The position numbers and the translations under genes are program-made. This document shows positions 25,370-34,811 of a stretch of DNA of 63,292 nucleotides, piece by piece (the stretch's first letter is position 1; each line of letters starts with the position of its first letter). The DNA is from Planctomycetota bacterium (lineage in GTDB: Bacteria; Planctomycetota; Brocadiia; SM23-32; JAKLEA01). A model generated the notes under the pieces. That model saw only the letters and a list, made by a program, of their open reading frames with translations, was not told the origin of the DNA and made no database searches. The stretch spans positions 1 to 63,292 of the forward strand of contig JAKLEA010000031.1 in assembly GCA_022711755.1 (NCBI GenBank), given 5' to 3'.

Positions 25370-27529
25370 TCAGAGCGAATGCCCTTCCTTCAGGCGCGCG
25401 ATTGAATCCGCGCTGCCGACAATGATCAGCCGGTCGCCTGCGCGAATCACCTCATGGGCCTTCGGGCTTACAATACGCTCCTCGCCCCGGCGCACGCCGA
25501 CCACGTTCACGCCGTAATCCTGGCGGAAGCGGAGATTCTCAAGGGATTTGCCCACCCATGCGGAATCCTGCGAGACGCCAATCTCCGCAACGGTAAAGGA
25601 ATCATCGGGAGTCCCGGATTCCTCTGATTCGGAGCGGCGCTGAAAGTAATCCTGCGCGCGGGTCAGGTCGTCCGGGTCGCCCATAAGGACGAGACGGTCG
25701 CCGGGGAAGACCCGGAATTCCCCGTCCAGCTCAAAATGATCCTTCCCGGCGCGGCTGACGGCGATGATTGATACGCCGGTCTCGGCGCGCAGGGGGATGT
25801 CTTTAAACGGCCGGCCGCTGAAGGCCGACCCCGGTTTGAGTCGTATCTCGCGCACCGCCAGCGGCCAGTCAACGCCGTCGGGCAGGGCGTACATGGCCTC
25901 CGTCAATGCGTCGGCGCCCTGCTCCGCGGCGTCGCTGAAAGGTCTGAGGACGACGTGCGCCCCGGCAGCGCTCAAGGCGGCGGCGTCTTCCTCGTCACGC
26001 GCCGTCATGGCGACCTTGCCCCGGAATTCCCGCTCACGCAGAAGTTTCAGAATGGTCAGACTTACGCTGCGGTCCCGCATGGTCCCCACCACCCAGCGCG
26101 AGCAGTTCACCGGCAACTGGTCCAGCAATTCCGGCGCGCCGACGTCGCCGTAGATCACCGGAACACCCTTCTCCCGCCACCGGGCCAGCGCCTGTGGATC
26201 GAAGTCAACCCCGATCAGGCGTTTTCGGCGCTCGATCAGATTCTCAGCCAGACTCCCCCCGTATTGCCCAAGCCCCAGTAGGATGACGTCCACCGCCTCG
26301 CACTGCCCGACCGTTGACGCCTCGGTTTCCCGGAAGGGATTCTTCCGCTCGAAGCAGCCCAGCAGCGGCGCCAGCCTTTCATACAGAGGGCCGGAGTAGA
26401 GGATCATGTATGTCGAGGCGCAGATCGTCACGACTCCGACCAGCGTAATCAGTCCCATCTCCTCCGGCGTGATGTGCCCCAGGCTGAGACCGAGCGCGCC
26501 TAGGATGAGGGAGAACTCGCTTATCTGGGCTACTGCTAGGCCGGCCATGAAACTGGTGCGCCGCCGGTATCCCATGTAACCCATGATAGCCATGACGATG
26601 ATCGGATTCCCGACAAGAACGAATATGGAAAGTATCCCCACCTTCCCGATCTGCATGCCCGCCGTAGTCACGTCCAGACGGGAACCGAGGTCAATGAAAA
26701 AGAAGAGAAGGAGGAAGTCTCTCAGGCTTGTAAGCCTCGCCCCGATGGCATCTCGGTATTCCGTCGAGGCCAGCGACATGCCGCCGAGGAACGCGCCGAC
26801 CTCCTTGCTGAAACCCAGGTAATCGCCGGCCGAGGCCAGAAGCACTGCCCAGGAAATGGCAAAGAGAACCATGAGTTCCTGAGAGCGGGCCATGCGCGAC
26901 ATCACGCGCGGCAACACGAAGCGCATCATGAATCCAACAAACGCCAGGAACCCCAGCCCTTTGGCGACAATTACAAAGACCCGCGCGTCGGTCTGCCCAT
27001 TGCTGCCGAGCCCGCTCCCCATCGCCGTTAGACCGATAAGCGCCAGAATCGCCGCAACGTCCTGGACGATCAGGAAGCCGATCGCAATGCGCCCGTGCAG
27101 AGAATCTATCTCTTTCTTGTCCGAAAGAAGCTTGACGATGATGATGGTGCTTGAGAAGGTCAGCGCCGTCGCGATGTAGACCGCCCCGGTGACGCCGGAA
27201 CCCATCGCCATGACAATAAGAAATCCGAAAAACGAGGTGAATATCACCTGCCCGAGGCCGGTGGCCAGCGCGACCGGGCCGACCGTCCTGATCATTTGAA
27301 GGTCAAGGCGCAACCCGACCACGAACAACAGGAGCGATATGCCGATCTGCGCCAGCAGCTCGATCTTCTCGTGATTTTCAATAATGCCCAGGCCGGACGG
27401 CCCGACCAGCACCCCGACGGCGAGAAAAGCCACAATCAACGGCTGGCGGAGGCGAAGCCCGATCAGGCCGAACAGGGCCGTCGCAACCAGTATCGCGGTG
27501 ATTTCGTAAAATGAATTGCCGAAAGTCAT
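25370..27529 (-). CDS. KefB/CPA2-type cation:proton antiporter with RCK domains
   Basis: A 719-residue inner-membrane protein of the monovalent cation:proton antiporter-2 family. About 12 membrane helices occupy residues 5-400 (EITAILVATALFGLIGLRL, IGISLLLFVVGLRLDLQM, EVGAFLGGMSLAST, FFFIDLGSRLD). An RCK_N/TrkA-N nucleotide-binding domain follows with VDVILLGLGQYGGSLAENL (GxGxxG). Two RCK_C/TrkA-C domains end it (GDRLVLMGDPDDLTRAQ and GDRLIIVGSADSIARLK). Two C domains are fewer than TrkA but more than KefB/C normally have. ATG 27529 is taken as start because the first helix begins there; a TTG at 27562 would add 11 residues. Likely K+ or Na+ efflux. No regulator (KefG-like) is adjacent. Confidence 0.88.
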   Translation of the reverse strand: MTFGNSFYEITAILVATALFGLIGLRLRQPLIVAFLAVGVLVGPSGLGIIENHEKIELLAQIGISLLLFVVGLRLDLQMIRTVGPVALATGLGQVIFTSFFGFLIVMAMGSGVTGAVYIATALTFSSTIIIVKLLSDKKEIDSLHGRIAIGFLIVQDVAAILALIGLTAMGSGLGSNGQTDARVFVIVAKGLGFLAFVGFMMRFVLPRVMSRMARSQELMVLFAISWAVLLASAGDYLGFSKEVGAFLGGMSLASTEYRDAIGARLTSLRDFLLLFFFIDLGSRLDVTTAGMQIGKVGILSIFVLVGNPIIVMAIMGYMGYRRRTSFMAGLAVAQISEFSLILGALGLSLGHITPEEMGLITLVGVVTICASTYMILYSGPLYERLAPLLGCFERKNPFRETEASTVGQCEAVDVILLGLGQYGGSLAENLIERRKRLIGVDFDPQALARWREKGVPVIYGDVGAPELLDQLPVNCSRWVVGTMRDRSVSLTILKLLREREFRGKVAMTARDEEDAAALSAAGAHVVLRPFSDAAEQGADALTEAMYALPDGVDWPLAVREIRLKPGSAFSGRPFKDIPLRAETGVSIIAVSRAGKDHFELDGEFRVFPGDRLVLMGDPDDLTRAQDYFQRRSESEESGTPDDSFTVAEIGVSQDSAWVGKSLENLRFRQDYGVNVVGVRRGEERIVSPKAHEVIRAGDRLIIVGSADSIARLKEGHSL

Positions 27530-27729
27530 TGCGGCGTCCAATCCTTCCGGGAACGGCTTCAACGCCTTGGCAAAAGCCGCCTTGAGAGATGATCGCGCAT
27601 ATAAGCCGCCGGGGCGGCAATGCGCATTTTCAGTCCATCATACCACCATCAGGAGCCGCATCAGCCGGATTTCATCGGGGACGGCGCGTCTTTTCTTCTC
27701 CGGAGAGATTATGCACCCCGGGGGGGGCT

Positions 27730-28938
27730 TCACGCCAGACCGAACAACTGCTTCGCGTTCTCGGAGAAGAACCTGGTTCTGACGTCCGGGCATGACTCGG
27801 TGGCGACCAGCGAGCGGGCGAGCATGACGGATATAGGCATGAACGGCCAGTCAGAGGCGAACATGACGCGGTCGGCGTTGTAACGCCTCAGGATGTAGGA
27901 AATCGCCGGAGCGGCTTGGCCGGATATGTCGAGCCAGACGCGATCATCGAACCGCCGCGCGACGGCCAGCGTCTGATCCACCCGCCGCACACCCGTGTGC
28001 GCGAAGACGACGCGCAATTTCGGGAATGTCTTCAGGGGGACGACGAAGCGGTCAGGCTCGGATCGCGCCCTCATGGACTGCGGTTCCTTGCCAGTGTAGC
28101 CGATGTGGGAGTAGACCAGGATGTCGCGCTCCTGGCACCATTCGAAGAGTTTCATCATTTCCGCATCATCGGGCGCCACCAGTTGAAATACGGGGTGATA
28201 CTTGACGGCCTTGATGTGATATTCGGAAACCTGGCGCTCCAGGTCGGCGACCTTGTCCGGCCCCCAGGGCTTCGGATACACGGCCCCGAATGCGTGCAGG
28301 CGGCTGTCAAGCTTCGCCGCCTCCAGCGTGTCCCGAACGTGCCGCGACTGCCGGGGGGGCGCTATCGGTAGCAGGAACATGTCCCGGCAGTTCATCCTGT
28401 CCATCTCGGCCAGCAGATTGGCGGCGGTGTGGGTGCGATTGCGACGCGGCGTCTTCAGGAAGAGCTTGATGTTTTCGCGGGCGATCTGCGCCGCCTCATC
28501 GTTGCTCGGATGCTTCTGAGCGAAGAGCAGGTCCTGCGTCTTCTGATAGTCGTAGAAATATTCCACCTTGCCGGCGGAGCGCATGTCCACCGAGCCGCCC
28601 AGCCCGAACGCCCAGCCGACGTGCGCGTGCGGGTCCACGATCGGGCCGATGCCGGCGTCCTTGCGAAGACAAAGCCGGCCCGTCTCGTCCTTCTCAAACC
28701 ACGGCAGCCGATCCAGCTCCGATTGTCTGAGGATATTGAGATTCTCAAATTCCCGCCAGCGATCGGCGGCTCCCGCCGCCTGAGCCTGCTGATCGGGGGG
28801 GAGGGATCCGATGCTCAGTTCCATGTCCGGCGTCGCGCGGCCGAGCCACTTCCATCCGGCGACGCCGCCGATTGCGGCGCCGGCGCCGATCCCTATGAAA
28901 GCCCTTCGCGTTATCCGCAAGGCCTTTGCCTTGTCCAT
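27730..28938 (-). CDS. Tat-exported amidohydrolase family 2 protein
   Basis: A 402-residue protein exported folded, judging from its twin-arginine signal (LRITRRAFIGIGAGAAIGGVAG). The barrel has an early metal motif (IVDPHAHVGWAFG, His-x-His), an internal His (DILVYSHIGYTG), another in LRVVFAHTGVRR, and a late Asp (RVMFASDWPFMP), matching the four metal ligands of the COG2159 group. Such enzymes hydrolyse or decarboxylate varied substrates, so a substrate cannot be named. It is flanked by the antiporter and the PEP-CTERM gene on the same strand but separated by 200 bases or more each side. An eight-G tract (27720-27727) lies just beyond its stop. Confidence 0.82.
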   Translation of the reverse strand: MDKAKALRITRRAFIGIGAGAAIGGVAGWKWLGRATPDMELSIGSLPPDQQAQAAGAADRWREFENLNILRQSELDRLPWFEKDETGRLCLRKDAGIGPIVDPHAHVGWAFGLGGSVDMRSAGKVEYFYDYQKTQDLLFAQKHPSNDEAAQIARENIKLFLKTPRRNRTHTAANLLAEMDRMNCRDMFLLPIAPPRQSRHVRDTLEAAKLDSRLHAFGAVYPKPWGPDKVADLERQVSEYHIKAVKYHPVFQLVAPDDAEMMKLFEWCQERDILVYSHIGYTGKEPQSMRARSEPDRFVVPLKTFPKLRVVFAHTGVRRVDQTLAVARRFDDRVWLDISGQAAPAISYILRRYNADRVMFASDWPFMPISVMLARSLVATESCPDVRTRFFSENAKQLFGLA

Positions 28939-29172
28939 GACATGCCCTTTCTGTATGACGAGCCGGATGCAAGCTTGCCGTGCAATCGTCCAGAGAATCG
29001 GAGAACTCGAAATTCCGTATAACGCTTCTTATCCATGGACACACGGTGGAATTAAAAAAGACGCCAGCAGCGGACTGCAACAAGATCGCCCAACGGCTTA
29101 GGCCCCGACCCCTGTCACCCCAAGCTGGGAATGATTAAGGCCAAGCCGGGAGGTAAATGGCCTGCGGGTTCT

Positions 29173-30285
29173 TTAGTTCTGCCGCAATTTCCGTCGAAGT
29201 ATCATCAGGCCAAATGCGCCAGCACCTATCAGTAAGGCGCTTCCCGGCTCTGGAACGATCATCTGCTCCGCCGCCCCCGAGACTTCAATGGTCAGGTCCA
29301 TGAAATAACCGTTCACACTGGTCGGCATCCCGGGGAAAAAGTCCACGTCAAGACTGACGTCGCCGTATAAGTCGCCAAAAATAAGGTCGAATTGTGCGGG
29401 CGCGCCGACTCCTGGAAGATAACCGTCCCAGATGCCGTCATCGGAGGATTCTGTGATAATGCCGTTTTCGAACTTCAGCAACAGGTCTCCCCACCCGGAA
29501 GTTATGTAGGTGGGATCCATATGAACGTAAAACTGGCCGGTGCCTCCATCCAACTGGGCGCTGCCATTCTCCCAATCAAAGCTGCCCCAATCAACAAATT
29601 CGACATATGCGTCCCAAAGCCTTGTAGTGACCGTATCGAAGGTATCCAGGTCGGTCATGCTGATAGTAACAGGGTCTTGGTTCTTTGCCGAGGACTTTAC
29701 TCCTCCCGCAGCCGAACATTTCCAAGTTGACAGGTTGCCCAAGACGATAATCGTTCCGTCCTTTTTATTCGTCTTGATCTTCTCAGCATACGTATCGGAC
29801 AAAGACATGGCCTTTGCGCTCTCATAGGGATCCTGGTTTGCCTTTGCCCACCCCTTCGCTTCTACCGTCCCGAGGACATTTCCGTCGTCAGTAATATTCA
29901 GGGTGACAGCAGTTCTTGCCTGCGCTGCCGCGTGTACGGCTTCATTCGGCGCTCCACCTCCAATTACCTCTTGATGTTCGCCACCTACTGGTAACGGGGC
30001 GAGCGGCTCGGTTTGAAGAAGACCAGTTCCCTTAGCTGTAATTTTCGGCGGGGTATGATTTTTAGGCCCTTCGGTTGCTTGGACAAAGCACTTCCATTGC
30101 CAGTTCACCCGCAATTCACTCTGCTGAGCTTGCGCTTGGAAACCATTACATTGTACAATATGGTGATCATCGTACATTGGGCACCCATCTGGGAATGGGC
30201 TAATATCCCCAAAAGCCGTAGTCGCAGAGAGGAGCAGACAAACCGGAACTAACGACAGCATTGCCGCTTTTCGTTCACCTTTCAT
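29173..30285 (-). CDS. PEP-CTERM sorted secreted protein
   Basis: A 370-residue protein with a signal peptide (LSLVPVCLLLSATTAFG) and a C-terminal sorting tail: VPEPGSALLIGAGAFGLM then basic RRKLR. This tail is recognised by exosortase EpsH-type systems, which move proteins to the surface or matrix. The middle has alternating beta strands (AQLDGGTGQFYVHMDPTY, DLTIEVSGAAEQ) but no named domain. ATG 30285 has AAGGAG seven bases upstream; a 10-residue longer in-frame start is less likely. Its base composition is clearly more AT-rich than the surroundings. No exosortase is in the window. Probably an extracellular matrix or surface protein. Confidence 0.8.
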   Translation of the reverse strand: MKGERKAAMLSLVPVCLLLSATTAFGDISPFPDGCPMYDDHHIVQCNGFQAQAQQSELRVNWQWKCFVQATEGPKNHTPPKITAKGTGLLQTEPLAPLPVGGEHQEVIGGGAPNEAVHAAAQARTAVTLNITDDGNVLGTVEAKGWAKANQDPYESAKAMSLSDTYAEKIKTNKKDGTIIVLGNLSTWKCSAAGGVKSSAKNQDPVTISMTDLDTFDTVTTRLWDAYVEFVDWGSFDWENGSAQLDGGTGQFYVHMDPTYITSGWGDLLLKFENGIITESSDDGIWDGYLPGVGAPAQFDLIFGDLYGDVSLDVDFFPGMPTSVNGYFMDLTIEVSGAAEQMIVPEPGSALLIGAGAFGLMILRRKLRQN

Positions 30286-30364
30286 GGCTCTACTCCTTAT
30301 CAGGTTATCCGCCACTCAGAAAAGGCACAGTAATGCATTTCCTAGCATAAAAGTCCTCAATGAA

Positions 30365-30399
30365 ATTATATGTTACTAACAAGAAACTATAAAAGTCAA
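30365..30399 (-). promoter_or_regulatory. Promoter region of the PEP-CTERM gene
   Basis: On the minus strand, TTGACT (30399-30394), 18 bases, TAACAT (30375-30370), with a perfect TATAAT overlapping just downstream (30370-30365). The region is very AT-rich for this genome. It lies 80-115 bases upstream of the ATG. Confidence 0.45.
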
Positions 30400-30417
30400 G
30401 AGCCAAAGATTACTTGC

Positions 30418-31848
30418 TCATGGAATCGCTCCTGTCAGCCTCTCAAACATGCGCTTCATCAGGGTCGTGAAGAACGCCTCCTGATGCGGTCCGGTCCACG
30501 ACATCAGCCCGGTCTCATATTCCGAGGTGGCTTTAGGGTCATTGTAGTATTTATCCGGGGAGATGTAACCGACGTACCCGGGGGCGAAGCTGCACGGCCA
30601 GAGTTCATATCCCTTCGCCGCCGCCCACTCGCTCCAGTCGCGGCTTATCTCTCCGCTGAAGTCCCCCGGCAAGCCGACCATGACCAGGTCGCCCGCGCGG
30701 GCGGATTGCATCCATGCGCTGATGGAAACGCCGAGCAGCTTCGGGAACAGCGGCGAAAAGCGCAGGCTTTGGTTCAGCCTCAGTTGGAACGGCGGCGGCT
30801 CCAGCGGTATGCAGATTGACGCGATGTCCGGATTGGCGTTCCATTTCAGGGTCTCGGGCGCCGCGTTCGCAACGACCAGTTTAGCCAGTTCCTCCCCCAT
30901 GGCCTGCGCCCGCTCGATGTCGCTGTCGCCTTTCGGGGCCTTCGGGCTGGAACTGCCCACCGATCCGCCGATGTATGCGACGGTCGTGTCCGGCATCGCC
31001 GCCTCCAGCGCGGATTGCAGGAACCCGGGGTACTCCGCCGTGAACTGGAGGAAATCATCGTCAACCGTTGTGGGATGCGCCGAGAAGCGCAGCAGCGCGC
31101 ATCGCTCGCCGCTCTCCTTTTCGACGATCATGTAATTAAGCCGCGTGTCAACCGGGGCGTTCCGCGCCCTGTTCCGGATGAACTGTTCCGCATCGAAGAA
31201 TCCATGCGCCATCTTCGCAGGCCCCATGTTCCCATAAGCCCTCACCACGGCTTCCGTGAAGGCGGCGGCCAGGAATGCGACAACCTTCGGGTCGTATTTG
31301 CCGCCGGTCACGAACGCGGCCAACCCCTCCCCCCATGCGCCCGGGCCTTCATGCGTATGGCTGGCGCCGAAGAAAATGTTGCCGGGGGACAGGGACGTCT
31401 GCCGGGCGACTTCCCTGCGAACCGCGTCCGCGACATTCGGCGGGACCAGGAGCATGTCCGCGCCGACGATTACAACCGTGTCGTCGCCGTCGCTCAGGGC
31501 CAGTGCCTTCACGCGCAGGTCGTCATGAACGCCGGTGGAAAGGCATTTGGGCGCGCCGCCGAGGAAATAATTCCTGATGTCGTGGCGCGCTCCGTATCCC
31601 GCCATCGGAACGCCTGCCGCGGGATTCATCAGCGCGGAATGCCAGCCGGCGCGAAGTTGTCCGGGGTTGGACGTCAGCTTGATGAGCCTGGCGGCATCGT
31701 CAATCGCGGCGACGTTTCGCAGGTAGTACCCCTTGCCCTCGAATCCCGATCTGTAGGCCGGCCACGGCCCTATGAAAAGTAGGAAAAGAACAATCGCAGT
31801 CAGCAACGTTGCGCCGAGCGCAATCAGTATTTTCTTCCGAAGACGCAT
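30418..31848 (-). CDS. Neutral/alkaline ceramidase-like membrane-anchored protein
   Basis: A 476-residue protein with an N-terminal membrane anchor (ILIALGATLLTAIVLFLLFIG). The remainder matches the N-terminal catalytic domain of neutral ceramidases: LRAGWHSALMNPAAGVPMAGYG, VVIVGADMLLVPPNV, NIFFGASHTHEGPGAWG (zinc-ligand histidines) and FSAHPTTVDDDF. In characterised members this domain hydrolyses the amide of ceramides with one zinc. Many environmental bacterial homologues are short, lack the C-terminal immunoglobulin-like domain, and have unproven substrates; this one appears to be such a form. ATG 31848 is chosen because the basic-hydrophobic anchor starts there. The gene is leftward and faces away from the GH92 gene. 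Confidence 0.78.
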   Translation of the reverse strand: MRLRKKILIALGATLLTAIVLFLLFIGPWPAYRSGFEGKGYYLRNVAAIDDAARLIKLTSNPGQLRAGWHSALMNPAAGVPMAGYGARHDIRNYFLGGAPKCLSTGVHDDLRVKALALSDGDDTVVIVGADMLLVPPNVADAVRREVARQTSLSPGNIFFGASHTHEGPGAWGEGLAAFVTGGKYDPKVVAFLAAAFTEAVVRAYGNMGPAKMAHGFFDAEQFIRNRARNAPVDTRLNYMIVEKESGERCALLRFSAHPTTVDDDFLQFTAEYPGFLQSALEAAMPDTTVAYIGGSVGSSSPKAPKGDSDIERAQAMGEELAKLVVANAAPETLKWNANPDIASICIPLEPPPFQLRLNQSLRFSPLFPKLLGVSISAWMQSARAGDLVMVGLPGDFSGEISRDWSEWAAAKGYELWPCSFAPGYVGYISPDKYYNDPKATSEYETGLMSWTGPHQEAFFTTLMKRMFERLTGAIP

Positions 31849-32010
31849 GTGGTTCCCTGTTCCAGCAACGCACAAAAACAACCCGGAAGCGCGCGGCGTG
31901 GCCGAGGCATTGCCCGGCGCCTTATCGCCGCGATTTCGGACGGGTATTGAGAATCAGGCGCGACCGGGCGCCCGACGGCATGGGGTGAGTTTCTTCATAC
32001 TGATGATTGC

Positions 32011-32026
32011 CCGCCTTTAGGCGGGA
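32011..32026. repeat. CCCGCC-TTTA-GGCGGG hairpin
   Basis: Perfect 6-bp GC stem with a four-base TTTA loop, in the gap upstream of the ceramidase-like gene. No T-tract follows on either strand, so terminator function is doubtful. Confidence 0.4.
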
Positions 32027-32120
32027 GTCAAGGCTGCATTCCGGTCTGCGTTCCTGTAATGATTCCCGGTGAACATTGCCTGCACAAACACGTCGGCATT
32101 GCCTATTTGCCCGGCATTGC

Positions 32121-32236
32121 GTCACTTACTGATGCTCGCACAATATGGCGACACCGAATCTGCCCTGCAAGCATCCTTTCGGATATGTCCAGAGCGAGGA
32201 ATCCTTCACTTTATTGTGCGAACATCAGTAGGTAAC
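32121..32236. repeat. 25-bp inverted repeat carrying the shared motif twice
   Basis: The left arm (32121-32145) and the reverse complement of the right arm (32212-32236) match at 22 of 25 bases. Both contain GATG-Y-TCGCACAATA, the motif also seen at 7195-7212 before the DUF4838 gene. The arms flank 66 bases of non-coding DNA and end 61 bases before the GH92 start. This geometry fits two operator sites for one regulator with a loop between them; a MITE-like element is the main alternative. Confidence 0.55.
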
Positions 32237-32297
32237 ATGCGCTTCATGTCGGTTTCATGCCCGCCTTGTCTCTGTGAACTCCGTTGGGAAACAATTC

Positions 32298-34667
32298 ATG
32301 ACTCTACACGGCATTGTTGAAATGAGGTTTCTCATCCTGGCAGGGATCATGGTTCTTGCCCATGCCGCGACGGCCGCCGCCGCCCCCAAGCCGCTGGTTG
32401 ATTGCATCAATCCCATGATCGGCGCCAGCACGAGCGCGGAATACGGCGAGGGCAAAACCTTTCCCGGCGCAGCCACGCCCTTCGGCCTGGCGCAATTAAG
32501 TCCGGACACAATCACCGGCGGCGACAACGGCCCGGGGTATTCGTGGCATCACAAGACCATCGAGGGATTCAGCTTCACTCATATGAGCGGGATCGGCTGG
32601 TATGGCGATCTCGGCAATTTTTTGGTCATGCCGACCCTTGGAAAGCTGAAGACCGAGTGCGGGCGCGAAGGGAGCGAAGACGGCTATCGCTCTCGATTCC
32701 GACACGAAACGGAGATTGCGAAGGCCGGATACTATGCCGTAACGCTGGACGATTATGGCATTCGCGCGGAGATGACGGCTGCGCCGCGGGCAGGCATATT
32801 GCGGTTCACGTTTCCAAAGTCAGAACAATCGCGTATTCAGATTGACCTGGCGCGGCGTGTAGGCGGAACCTCCACCCGGCAATGCGTCAAGGTTGTGGAT
32901 GACAACACGATAGAGGGCTGGATGTTCTGCCCGCCGTCCGGGGGAGGATGGGGCGATGGGGGGGGAAGAGCGCTCTACACGATTTACTTCTCCGCGAAGT
33001 TCAACAAACCCTTGGCGAAATTCGGGGTCTGGTCAGCCGACGTTCCAGACGACCAGCCGCGCAGGATGGGTGTCGTCGGCAGTCAACCCTACCGCGAATT
33101 GATAGCAGGGGCGAAGGCGCATGAAGGCTGCCGGGAAATGGAAGGCAAGCACCTGGGATTCTTCACAGAATTCCCGACTGCCGATGGGGAGGCCGTGCTG
33201 ATGAAGGCAGGCATCTCCTTTGTGAGTATCAAGGGGGCGCGCGAAAACCTGGCGAATGATATCCCCGATTGGGATTTTGAGAGCGTAAGCAGGCAGGCCC
33301 GGGGGTTGTGGGGGCAAGCGCTCGCGGGGGTGGAGATCGAGGGCGGGACAGACGTTCAGCGCGAAGCCTTCGCCACGGCGCTCTACCATTGCATGATTGA
33401 TCCGAGGGCTTTCTCGGATCTCAACGGACTCTACACCGGGGCCGACCGCAAGATCCATCGGACCAGGGATTTCACATACCGGACCATCTTCAGCGGCTGG
33501 GACGTGTTTAGAAGCCAGTACCCGCTGTTGACGATAATCCGTCCCGACGTGGTCAACGACACCATCAATTCGCTGATGCAGCAGGCCGAATTAAGCGGTA
33601 ACGGCTATCTTGCCCGGTGGGAGATCGTCGGCGTGGAATCCGGGTGCATGATCGGCGATCCGGCCGTCTCGGTCTTCACAGAAGCATATCTCAAAGGGAT
33701 CAGGGGATACGACGCGGAGAAAGCTTACGCCCTCTGCCGTCAGAGCGTCATGGGGCCTGCGAGCGGACGCGCGGCCTTGGGCGTCTACAAGGTGTTGGGT
33801 TTCCTTCCCGGGGACATTTCCTGGACTTTGGAGAATGCCTACTTCGACTACTGCGCCGGTCGTTTCGCCGAGGCTCTGGGGAAGACCGAAGACGCAAAGG
33901 TCCTCATGCAGCGATCTCAGAACTACCGTAAAATCTATGATCCGTCAGTCGGCAACATGAGACCGCGGAACCTGGACGGTTCATGGGCCGCCTGGCAGGG
34001 CGCTACAGTGGATGGCCAGGGCTGTGTTGAGAGCAATCCATATCAGCAAGGCTGGTTCGTGCCGCACGACGTTGCTGGATTGATTGACCTTATGGGGCGC
34101 GATTATTTCCTTTCCCACCTGACCGAGTTTTTTGAGAAGACCCCGCCGAGTTTCAAATGGAATCCGCATTACAATCACGCCAATGAGCCGGTTCATCACG
34201 TTGCTTATATGTTCGCGTATGCCGGCGCCCCCTGGCTCACGCAGAAATGGGCGCGATTCATCATGGACAATGCCTACGGCAGCGGGGTCAAGGGGTTGTG
34301 TGGAAACGAGGACGTGGGGCAGATGTCCGCATGGTACGTCCTGAGCGCAATGGGGTTCCATCCGGTTTCGCCGGTGGACGGCGTCTACATCATCGGCAGT
34401 CCGTTGTTCGACAAGGTGACTGTGCGGCTTGATCCGGCTTACTACAAAGGCGGGACGTTCACCGTAATCGCGCGCAACAACTCCGCGCAGAACTGCTACG
34501 TTCAAAGCGCCGCGCTGAACGGCAAACCGCTGGAACGCGCCTGGATCAGACATTCTGAAATCGCGGAGGGCGGTGTTCTTGAAATCGTAATGGGGCCATC
34601 GCCCAACACGGCGTGGGGGACATCGCCCGACCAATTCCCCCCGTCCCTGAGCAAGCCGAAACCATGA
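32298..34667 (+). CDS. GH92 alpha-mannosidase, exported
   Basis: A 789-residue exo-alpha-mannosidase of family GH92, which removes mannose from N-glycans or other mannans with a calcium ion. A signal peptide (FLILAGIMVLAHAATAAAA) is followed by family motifs: VDCINPMIGASTSAEYGEGK, FPGAATPFGLAQLSPDT, FTHMSGIGW, the central segment YRTIFSGWDVFRSQYP, and the catalytic GNEDVGQMSAWYVLSAMG then FHPVSPVDG. Full length and intact. ATG 32298 has GGGAA upstream; ATG 32322 would trim eight residues and also leave a good signal. Regulatory repeats lie just upstream. Together with the GH38 gene near the right end it points to mannose-containing substrates. Confidence 0.93.
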   Translation: MTLHGIVEMRFLILAGIMVLAHAATAAAAPKPLVDCINPMIGASTSAEYGEGKTFPGAATPFGLAQLSPDTITGGDNGPGYSWHHKTIEGFSFTHMSGIGWYGDLGNFLVMPTLGKLKTECGREGSEDGYRSRFRHETEIAKAGYYAVTLDDYGIRAEMTAAPRAGILRFTFPKSEQSRIQIDLARRVGGTSTRQCVKVVDDNTIEGWMFCPPSGGGWGDGGGRALYTIYFSAKFNKPLAKFGVWSADVPDDQPRRMGVVGSQPYRELIAGAKAHEGCREMEGKHLGFFTEFPTADGEAVLMKAGISFVSIKGARENLANDIPDWDFESVSRQARGLWGQALAGVEIEGGTDVQREAFATALYHCMIDPRAFSDLNGLYTGADRKIHRTRDFTYRTIFSGWDVFRSQYPLLTIIRPDVVNDTINSLMQQAELSGNGYLARWEIVGVESGCMIGDPAVSVFTEAYLKGIRGYDAEKAYALCRQSVMGPASGRAALGVYKVLGFLPGDISWTLENAYFDYCAGRFAEALGKTEDAKVLMQRSQNYRKIYDPSVGNMRPRNLDGSWAAWQGATVDGQGCVESNPYQQGWFVPHDVAGLIDLMGRDYFLSHLTEFFEKTPPSFKWNPHYNHANEPVHHVAYMFAYAGAPWLTQKWARFIMDNAYGSGVKGLCGNEDVGQMSAWYVLSAMGFHPVSPVDGVYIIGSPLFDKVTVRLDPAYYKGGTFTVIARNNSAQNCYVQSAALNGKPLERAWIRHSEIAEGGVLEIVMGPSPNTAWGTSPDQFPPSLSKPKP

Positions 34668-34811
34668 AAGCGGCCGCGCGCCGTCCGGACTGCCGGTTCT
34701 TCGCATGAACCTTGCCTTTTATCCGTCCGGACGCGAAGATATTATTTGGCGTTTAAAAACAGGAAGACATCGAACGATCGTTCAGATCATTTTTCGCCGG
34801 AGGTTCGCAGC

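Larger units (their letters stand above)
31849..32297. other. Divergent 449-base intergenic region with inverted repeats
   Basis: Between the ceramidase-like and GH92 genes. It contains a CCCGCC-TTTA-GGCGGG hairpin (32011-32026), a repeated CGGCATTGC (32092-32119 area), and the 25-bp inverted repeat at 32121-32236. No ORF or RNA gene is supported. It most likely holds the divergent promoters and operator sites for both genes; an alternative is a small non-autonomous mobile element. Confidence 0.5.

Noticed and set aside
32121..32236. Inverted repeat read as a terminator
   Set aside because: The arms are 66 bases apart, no T-tract follows, and it precedes rather than follows a gene.
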